Shown: positions 6,528 to 11,236 of the stretch, in pieces
Position numbering within the stretch: the stretch's first letter is position 1
How the letters are laid out: every line of letters begins with the position of its first letter
Source: an uncultured Eubacteriales bacterium
GTDB taxonomy: Bacteria > Bacillota > Clostridia > Christensenellales > QAND01
Assembly: GCA_900546685.1 (NCBI GenBank)
Contig: UREB01000040.1
Span: forward strand, 1-11,236
Reading direction: 5' to 3'
DNA: 11,236 nt
Made by a program: the position numbers and the translations under genes
Notes under the pieces: model-generated
Seen by the model: the letters and a program-made list of their open reading frames with translations, nothing else
Told to the model about the DNA's origin: nothing
Database searches by the model: none

Positions 6528-7592
6528 TTACACCTCCTGCTGCGCCTTGTGCTTGCGCACAAACCGATAGTTTAGGAAAAACTCACTTCCCAGCACAAAG
6601 AACAGAATGGTCCCCTGTATCAAGTCTGCCAGCGAAGAGGAAACCTGTAAAGCCGTCTGAATATAATCGCCGCCCTGCAGCAAAATGGCAAACAGCAGCG
6701 ATACGATGACGATGGCCGGCGCAGACAGCTTGCTCAGCCATGTGGTGATGATGGCTGTAAAGCCCAATCCGCCGGAAAGCTGGTTGGTCAACGAATGCTC
6801 AATGCCGGAAGCCTGCACCGTGCCCGCAATGCCGCATAGGCCGCCGGAAATCAAAATCGCGATCAGCATCACCTTGGTGGGGCTCATCCCTGCATAGCGC
6901 GCCGTTGTGTCGCTTTCGCCCACCACGGCAATCTCATAGCCCAGCTTGCTCTGCTTAAAAAGCACATATACCACGCCCACCAGCAGCAGCGCAATGATCC
7001 ATCCGATATGGATGCCAAATACCCCCGGCAGCACAGCGTTGTCCGAAAAATACGGCATGCGGGGAAATCCGCCCCCCTTGGGATCTTTCCACGGCCCATA
7101 TTGCAGATAGGTGATCCATGTGGTGGCGATGTAGTTCATCATCAGCGTCACCAGCGTTTCGCTCGTATGCCATTTTGCTTTCAGCAGCGCCGGAATCATC
7201 GCCCATAGGCCGCCGCATAAAAAGCCTGCCAGCAGCATCATGGGAATCAGCAATAGCGCCGGCGCCTCCGGAAAGCTGAATGCCACCCAGGCCGCCCCAA
7301 ACGCGCCCATGTAAAACTGCCCCTCTGCGCCAATGTTCCAAAATTTCATCTTAAAGGCCACCGCAATGCCCAGCGAGAGGATCACCAGCGGAATGGTCTT
7401 ATTGATGGTCTCCTGAAAACGATAGGCCGTGCCCGTCGCTCCTTCGATCATCTTGGCATACACTTCAAAGGGATTCAGCCCCAAAAACACCATGATGATT
7501 GCCGTTGCGCCCAGCGCCGCCACAACGGCCAGTAGCCGGGTCGCCAGCTCCCGCTTTTTGGACGGCTCCTCTTTTTTTACGATGTTCAGCAT
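6528..7592 (-). CDS. BMP-type nucleoside ABC transporter, first permease (NupP/YufP-like)
   Basis: This 354-residue membrane protein has a short charged cytoplasmic N-terminus (about 16 residues) and a first membrane segment near 17-38. The family signature NIGAEGQFYMGA lies near residues 86-97, and SETLVTLMMNYIATTWI follows near 144-160. The coupling loop VVGESDTTARYAGMSPTKV faces the ATPase. It is the longer of the two permeases, as is usual in NupP/YufP-type pairs. The start ATG (7592-7590) overlaps the end of the ATPase gene by seven bases, and the site AGAGGTGAAGG lies inside the ATPase coding end. The overlap means production is tied to that of the ATPase. Substrate assignment to purine nucleosides or bases rests on the whole operon. 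Confidence 0.93.
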   Translation of the reverse strand: MLNIVKKEEPSKKRELATRLLAVVAALGATAIIMVFLGLNPFEVYAKMIEGATGTAYRFQETINKTIPLVILSLGIAVAFKMKFWNIGAEGQFYMGAFGAAWVAFSFPEAPALLLIPMMLLAGFLCGGLWAMIPALLKAKWHTSETLVTLMMNYIATTWITYLQYGPWKDPKGGGFPRMPYFSDNAVLPGVFGIHIGWIIALLLVGVVYVLFKQSKLGYEIAVVGESDTTARYAGMSPTKVMLIAILISGGLCGIAGTVQASGIEHSLTNQLSGGLGFTAIITTWLSKLSAPAIVIVSLLFAILLQGGDYIQTALQVSSSLADLIQGTILFFVLGSEFFLNYRFVRKHKAQQEV

Positions 7593-9121
7593 GCCTTCAC
7601 CTCTTCCATCGAATGGCCCAGCATCAACAGGCCCACATCCTCCTTGGTCACCTCTTGGGGGTCCACGATCCCCATCAGCTCTCCGTCATGGATCACCATC
7701 AGCCGGTCACACAGCCCCAAAAGCACATCCAAATCTTCCCCGATAAAGAGGATGCCTACGCCCTTTTGCTTCTGTTGGTTTAAAATATCATAGATGTTGT
7801 AGGAAGCGCCGATATCCAGCCCGCGCACCGGATACGCCGTGATGATCAGCTGTGGATTCATATCGATCTCGCGCCCCAAAAGCACCTTTTGGATGTTGCC
7901 GCCGGACAGCTTTTTCACAATGTGATGCACCGACGGCGTGTCAATCTGGAATTTTTCCACAATCTGCTCGGCGCGCTTCTTGCCCTCTTTTCTGTCCACA
8001 AACGGCGATTTCCCCTGGTGAAAGGTCTTGAGCAGTACATTGTCCACAATGTCCATCCCCGCCACCAGGCCCATGCCCAGCCGGTCCTCCGGGATAAAGC
8101 TCATGCTGATGCCCTTTTGAATGATCTTGGCGGGTGTCATCCCCAATATCGATTCTCCCTTAAAAATCACCTCGCCGGACTGTGCCTTATACAGCCCCGC
8201 AATGAGCTCGCACAGCTCCTTTTGCCCGCTGCCCGCAATGCCTGCTACGCCCAAGATCTCGCCGGTGTTCAGCGTGAAAGACATCCGGCGGATCACCTCA
8301 CGCCCTTCGGCATTTTGGGCCGTTAGGTTCTTTACTTCCAGCAACGGCCGCTGGTTTTCCTTGTCCACCGGCACACGCTCGATGTCCAGGCTCACAGCCC
8401 GTCCCACCATCATCTCCGTCAGCTGGCGTGGGTCGGTTTCGCTGGTTTTTACGGTGCCGATGGTCTCGCCTTTGCGCAGCACCGTTACCCGGTCGCTGAT
8501 CTCCATCACCTCGTTCATCTTGTGGGTGATGATGATAATGCTGCATCCTTCCTGCTTCATATTGCGCAGGATGTCAAACAGCTTTGTAATCTCCTGCGGC
8601 GTCAACACCGCCGTCGGCTCGTCCAAAATTAGGATATTTGCCCCGCGGTACAGTACCTTTAAGATCTCCACCGTTTGCTTTTCGCTGACGGACATGTTGT
8701 AAATTTTCTTGTCCGGATCCACGATCAGCCCATATTTTTCTTCAATCTGTTGAATTTCCTTTGTCAGTTCCTTTTGCTTTATGAAAAAGCCGGCCTTTTC
8801 CTTTCCGGCTACAATATTCTCCTTTGCAGTGAGCACATCCACCAATTTAAAGTGTTGATGTACCATGCCGATGCCCGCGCGGATGGCCTCCGCCGGCTCG
8901 GAAAACGAGACGGCCTTGCCGTCTAAGTATATCTCGCCCGCATCCGGCGAATAGATGCCGGAAAGCATATTCATCAATGTGCTTTTGCCGGAACCGTTTT
9001 CCCCCAAAAGCGCATGGATCTCCCCTTTTTCTACCGAAAGATTGATGTTGTGGTTTGCCACTACCGGGCCAAACGATTTACAAATGCCTTTTAACTCGAT
9101 GTATGCCGGATGGTCCGCCAT
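7586..9121 (-). CDS. BMP-type nucleoside ABC transporter, double-domain ATPase (NupO/YufO-like)
   Basis: This 511-residue cytoplasmic ATPase contains two fused nucleotide-binding domains, the normal length and layout for RbsA/NupO-type importers. Domain 1 has Walker A GENGSGKST (residues 40-48), Walker B LILDEPT (164-170) and an H-loop ITHKMNE, but its signature is the weak MSVSEKQ (143-149). Domain 2 has a degenerate P-loop GIAGSGQKE (294-302), a good signature LSGGNIQK (405-412), no Walker B acidic pair (LIITAYPVRGLD) and Glu in place of the H-loop His (FIGEDLD). So one complete ATP site is expected, from Walker A of domain 1 and the signature of domain 2. The start at 9121 has AGGAGG about eight bases upstream; the longer frame to 9172 reads through the preceding gap. 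It lies between the lipoprotein gene and the permease genes. Confidence 0.94.
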   Translation of the reverse strand: MADHPAYIELKGICKSFGPVVANHNINLSVEKGEIHALLGENGSGKSTLMNMLSGIYSPDAGEIYLDGKAVSFSEPAEAIRAGIGMVHQHFKLVDVLTAKENIVAGKEKAGFFIKQKELTKEIQQIEEKYGLIVDPDKKIYNMSVSEKQTVEILKVLYRGANILILDEPTAVLTPQEITKLFDILRNMKQEGCSIIIITHKMNEVMEISDRVTVLRKGETIGTVKTSETDPRQLTEMMVGRAVSLDIERVPVDKENQRPLLEVKNLTAQNAEGREVIRRMSFTLNTGEILGVAGIAGSGQKELCELIAGLYKAQSGEVIFKGESILGMTPAKIIQKGISMSFIPEDRLGMGLVAGMDIVDNVLLKTFHQGKSPFVDRKEGKKRAEQIVEKFQIDTPSVHHIVKKLSGGNIQKVLLGREIDMNPQLIITAYPVRGLDIGASYNIYDILNQQKQKGVGILFIGEDLDVLLGLCDRLMVIHDGELMGIVDPQEVTKEDVGLLMLGHSMEEVKAC

Positions 9122-9165
9122 TGCCTGCCTCCTACCAATGAAATCAAATGCCAAGAAAGGAAGGA

Positions 9166-9193
9166 AGAGCACTCCCTACCTGGGGAATGCTCT
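9166..9193 (-). promoter_or_regulatory. Intercistronic stem-loop between lipoprotein and ATPase genes
   Basis: In the 94-base gap, read on the minus strand, AGAGCATTCCC and GGGAGTGCTCT form an 11-bp stem with one G-U pair and a six-base loop. It is followed by T- and C-rich sequence (TCCTTCCTTTC), not a clean T-run. It could be a partial terminator or a stop to 3' exonucleases, letting more lipoprotein than ATPase be made, as is common for binding-protein operons. The folding is clear from sequence; the effect is inferred. Confidence 0.55.
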
Positions 9194-9215
9194 CCTACCC
9201 TCTTACATCGCAGTG

Positions 9216-10349
9216 TTACGATTCTGTCTTGGGTACAGAGCCGATTACGCCCTCTACGAACCAATCCATGGACAGCATTTCTTCATCCGTCATGGTGGCG
9301 CCTTCCTGTACCTTTACATTGCCCTCGTTGTCCTTGAGCGGGCCGGCAAATACATGCTTGCCGTTGTCAATTTCCTCCTGGGCCTTCTGGATGGCTTCTT
9401 CTGTGCCCTCTGCACAGTTTGCAGACAGCTTATCCAGCTTTACGAGGCCCTCGTCCATATGGCCATGGCCCCAATAGTTTTCAGACTTCCAGGTGCCGTC
9501 GATGATCTTTTGCACCTGCTCGGTGTAATAGATCCCCCAATCCCACAGCGGTGCGGTCAGGTATGCATCCGGGCCCTTAGACAGCGCATCCGCGTTGTAG
9601 CCTACCGCCCATGCGCCCTTTTCCTGCGCCGCTACCACCGGGCCTGCGCTGTCGCAGTGCTGGCCCAGCACGTCGCAGCCGGAATTGAGCAGCTCAACCG
9701 CCGCCTGCTTTTCGCCGGTGGGGTCAAACCAGGAGTTCGTCCATTTTACCTCTACCGTCGCATCCGGGTTTACCGAACGCACACCCAGCGTAAACGCGTT
9801 GATGCCGCGGGTCACCTCCGGCAGCGGCATAGCCGCCACATAACCGATCTTGTTGCTCTTGGTCTTCAGGCCCGCCGCAATGCCGGATAAATACCGCATC
9901 TCATACATGCGCCCAAAATAAGCAGACATGTTGTCCGCCGTTTTGTAGCCAGAGCAATGGAAGAAGTATACGTCCGGATGCTGTTTGGCTACGTTCAGCG
10001 TGAAATCCATAAAGCCATAGCTGGTGGAAAAGATCACGTTGCAGCCCTGGTCCACCATATCGTTGAGCGCCTTTTCGCAGTCCGCGTTTTCCGGTACGCT
10101 CTCCTTGATGATTACCTGGTCCTCGCTCAGGCCCAGGTTTTCCATCATCTTCTTGCGTCCCTGGTCATGCGCAAAGGAGTACCCTTCGTCCCCTACCGGC
10201 CCCACATATACAAAGCCGATCTTCAGGTCCTCCTTCGGGATCGCCTTCAGGCTTCCGCTGCCCGCGCCTTCCGAGCCGCCGCAAGCGGTCAGCGCAAAGA
10301 CCATGGCACAAGACAGAATTGCTGCCAGCAGCCGTTTTGTCCTCTTCAT
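9216..10349 (-). CDS. BMP-family substrate-binding lipoprotein of a nucleoside/purine ABC importer
   Basis: This 377-residue lipoprotein captures substrate outside the cell for the importer encoded downstream. Residues 1-23 are a lipoprotein signal: basic MKRTKR, a hydrophobic run, and lipobox L20-T21-A22-C23, so Cys23 would be lipidated and anchored in the membrane. The mature part is a type I periplasmic-binding fold of the Bmp/PnrA group, with KIGFVYVGPVGDEGYSFAHDQG at its start, then YFGRMYEMRYLSGIAAG, IGYVAAMPLPEVTRGINAF and YLTAPLWDWGIYY. These segments resemble the branch of BMP proteins often found near purine-degrading or purine-salvage genes. The start at 10349 has GAGGAGAGG just upstream; the open frame to 10394 only adds leader. 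xpt lies 59 bases upstream in the same direction, supporting a purine-related substrate, though the ligand itself is unproven. Confidence 0.93.
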   Translation of the reverse strand: MKRTKRLLAAILSCAMVFALTACGGSEGAGSGSLKAIPKEDLKIGFVYVGPVGDEGYSFAHDQGRKKMMENLGLSEDQVIIKESVPENADCEKALNDMVDQGCNVIFSTSYGFMDFTLNVAKQHPDVYFFHCSGYKTADNMSAYFGRMYEMRYLSGIAAGLKTKSNKIGYVAAMPLPEVTRGINAFTLGVRSVNPDATVEVKWTNSWFDPTGEKQAAVELLNSGCDVLGQHCDSAGPVVAAQEKGAWAVGYNADALSKGPDAYLTAPLWDWGIYYTEQVQKIIDGTWKSENYWGHGHMDEGLVKLDKLSANCAEGTEEAIQKAQEEIDNGKHVFAGPLKDNEGNVKVQEGATMTDEEMLSMDWFVEGVIGSVPKTES

Positions 10350-10384
10350 GATTTCCTCTCCTCTTTTCCTTTTTTGTAGTTTTG

Positions 10385-10412
10385 ATTGTAGCAAGCTCTC
10401 TTCTTGCTTTAA
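10385..10412 (-). promoter_or_regulatory. Possible weak promoter before the BMP lipoprotein gene
   Basis: On the minus strand TACAAT (10390-10385) is a good -10, with only a poor -35 (TTAAAG, 10412-10407) 16 bases upstream. A 6-bp hairpin (arms 10390-10395 and 10403-10408) occupies the spacer and has no T-run after it, so it is not a terminator of xpt. The operon could therefore be transcribed from xpt, from here, or both. Confidence 0.25.
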
Positions 10413-10909
10413 TCCCTGAATACGATGCCAGTGTTTACATCCATGCTGTCAATGATGGCCAGCGATTCTACCCGTACGCCCTGCGAACGGATCAGATGGC
10501 CGCCCTCTTGAAATCCCTTTTCAATGGCAATGCCGGCCCCCACCAGCGTCGCCCCGGAGGAATGGATCAAATGGCACAGGCCGTTGAGCGCACTGCCCTT
10601 GGCCAAAAAATCATCGATGATCAAAACCCTGTCGTTTTCATTGAGAAATTTTTTGGAAACTATGATGTCATACACACGCTTATGCGTGAAGGATTCCACC
10701 TTGGTGGTATATACGTCGCCGTCAATGTTGGCGCTTTGGGATTTTTTGGCAAATACCACCGGCACATGAAAATACTGCGCCGCCACACAGGCAATGCCGA
10801 TGCCAGAGGCCTCGATGGTTAGAATTTTGTTTACAAGGTCTTTCTCAAACAATCTGTAAAATTCCTGGCCCATTTTGTTAAACAGGTCTATATCCATTTG
10901 ATGATTCAA
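10409..10909 (-). CDS. xpt: Xanthine phosphoribosyltransferase, remaining frame after an in-frame TGA
   Basis: Xpt converts xanthine and PRPP to XMP in purine salvage, as a cytoplasmic dimer. The 166 residues read here match Bacillus subtilis Xpt from Leu26 onward. In full-length numbering the PRPP loop LIIDDFLAKGSA puts AKGSA at 128-132 and the base-contacting Lys is Lys156, the same numbers as in B. subtilis. The frame begins at TTG 10909 only because a TGA lies at 10927-10925. The true family start is 25 codons upstream (see 10910-10984). A shortened protein from TTG 10909 or ATG 10897 has no visible ribosome binding site and would lack the base-binding N-terminal segment, so the gene may be inactive. 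It precedes the BMP transporter genes by 59 bases, fitting uptake plus salvage. A sequencing or assembly error at the TGA is a real alternative. Confidence 0.8.
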   Translation of the reverse strand: MNHQMDIDLFNKMGQEFYRLFEKDLVNKILTIEASGIGIACVAAQYFHVPVVFAKKSQSANIDGDVYTTKVESFTHKRVYDIIVSKKFLNENDRVLIIDDFLAKGSALNGLCHLIHSSGATLVGAGIAIEKGFQEGGHLIRSQGVRVESLAIIDSMDVNTGIVFRD

Positions 10910-10984
10910 AAAACTGTCTACTCGTCAAACATTAGGCATAATCACTATTCCATCTTTTAAAATTCTTTCCTTCAATAATTCCAT
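10910..10984 (-). pseudogene. xpt: N-terminal codons of xpt, cut off by TGA at codon 20
   Basis: Reading on from the frame of the xpt body, the minus strand gives MELLKERILKDGIVIMPNV, TGA, RVDSF and then the LNHQMD of the body. This is the standard Xpt N-terminus and aligns without gaps with B. subtilis Xpt from Met1, giving a 191-residue protein if the stop is ignored. The stop (10927-10925) takes the place of Leu20, known in B. subtilis Xpt to contact the xanthine base. One T-to-G change turns TTA (Leu) into TGA. The ATG at 10984 has an in-frame TAA two codons upstream and no ribosome binding site in front of it. The DNA here is AT-rich compared with the rest of the gene. Confidence 0.75.
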
Positions 10985-11003
10985 GTATTAATGTATTGGT
11001 CAT
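10932..11003 (-). other. Possible 23-codon ORF behind the hisC stop, out of frame with xpt
   Basis: AAGAGGAG (11017-11010) overlaps the hisC stop and lies six bases before ATG 11003, a well-formed start site. The frame runs MTNTLIHGIIEGKNFKRWNS and ends at TAA 10934-10932, overlapping the first 17 codons of xpt in another frame. I recognise no family. It may be the truncated first codons of the gene that used to follow hisC, or a leader peptide. Confidence 0.25.
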
Positions 11004-11015
11004 AAGAAACTCCTC

Positions 11016-11236
11016 TTATTTATTCATATATTTTTTCAGGAACGCAAACATTGCCTCCATCTCTTCTCTGGTTCCTACAGTGATACGCATATACTGCTCG
11101 ATTCTCTCACTGCCCCAGAATCGCACATAGATGTCATGTGCCTTTAATGCTTCGAACAGCTCTTTCGCATCGTATTTTGGATGCTTTGCAAATATAAAAT
11201 TGGACCCGGAATCCAGATATGTAAATCCAAGTTTTG
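11016..11236 (-). CDS. hisC: Histidinol-phosphate aminotransferase, C-terminal fragment (5' end outside window)
   Basis: The last 72 residues of a HisC-type PLP enzyme are visible; it transfers an amino group between histidinol phosphate and 2-oxoglutarate in histidine biosynthesis. The segment KYDAKELFEALKAHDIYVRFW corresponds to the C-terminal small domain, and YMRITVGTREEMEAMFAFLKKY matches the conserved LRITVGT-x-EEN end of the family, including the Arg that holds the substrate. The catalytic lysine and PLP site lie outside the window. The frame ends at TAA 11018-11016. Codon use (AAA, TTA, ATA, GCA) and base composition look more AT-rich than the transporter genes to the left. Other class I/II aminotransferases share this end, but HisC is the best reading. 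In most Firmicutes another his gene follows; here xpt does, after 31 bases. Confidence 0.82.
   Translation of the reverse strand, partial: KLGFTYLDSGSNFIFAKHPKYDAKELFEALKAHDIYVRFWGSERIEQYMRITVGTREEMEAMFAFLKKYMNK

Noticed and set aside
8955..9890. 311-residue plus-strand open frame opposite the ATPase and lipoprotein genes
   Set aside because: It spans the end of one clear gene, an intergenic stem-loop and the start of another on the opposite strand; no RBS and no recognisable domain.
10350..10408. Purine riboswitch between xpt and the lipoprotein gene
   Set aside because: The 59-base gap is too short for the aptamer and lacks its conserved loop sequences; only a small hairpin without T-run is present.
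10925..10927. TGA in xpt read as a recoded sense codon (alternative code or selenocysteine)
   Set aside because: TGA ends the ABC ATPase (1482-1484) and the NupO-like ATPase (7588-7586) at normal lengths with overlapping downstream starts, and the site normally holds Leu, not Trp or Cys. No clear selenocysteine-type hairpin was recognised after it.

Overview
The window looks like chromosomal DNA from a Gram-positive member of the Firmicutes, probably a Clostridia-type gut or anaerobic bacterium. The grounds are strong AGGAGG-type ribosome binding sites, a lipobox-bearing transporter lipoprotein, a Bce-like sensor kinase/ABC transporter module, a BMP-type nucleoside transporter, and moderately GC-rich coding DNA judged by eye. 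Species cannot be assigned. Genes are tightly packed and there is no gene-free stretch over 300 bases. I see no tRNA, rRNA, CRISPR array, insertion sequence or phage gene.

Left third (1-4102, + strand): the C-terminal part of a sensor histidine kinase, then an ABC ATPase and an 873-residue FtsX/MacB-type permease joined by an ATGA overlap. This is the usual layout of peptide-antibiotic or envelope-stress detoxification modules, whose response regulator would lie upstream of the window. An inverted repeat of the type bound by BceR-like regulators sits in the 83-base gap before the ATPase. A second, 11-bp inverted repeat encloses the ATPase ribosome binding site and start codon. The module ends at a bidirectional terminator.

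Middle (4149-5472): a monoacylglycerol-lipase-like alpha/beta hydrolase on the minus strand and a 97-residue charged helical protein on the plus strand diverge from a compact, mirror-symmetric promoter region. A second bidirectional terminator follows the small gene.

Right half (5558-10349, minus strand): a four-gene BMP-family ABC importer, in transcription order lipoprotein, double-NBD ATPase, permease, permease. It is preceded in the same direction by xpt (xanthine phosphoribosyltransferase). Together they suggest purine nucleoside or base uptake coupled to salvage. The ATPase, first permease and second permease are tightly coupled, while a stem-loop separates the lipoprotein gene from the rest.

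Right edge (10409-11236, minus strand): xpt aligns residue for residue with Bacillus subtilis Xpt from its first codon, except that codon 20, normally a base-binding leucine, is TGA. Just upstream is the 3' end of hisC in visibly more AT-rich DNA. A good ribosome binding site between the two serves a 23-codon out-of-frame ORF instead of xpt. This edge is either a natural rearrangement or transfer boundary with a decaying xpt, or an assembly/sequence problem. I see no clear new defence or mobile system; the most informative leads are the xpt/hisC edge, the mirror-symmetric divergent promoter, and the two inverted repeats before the ABC ATPase.
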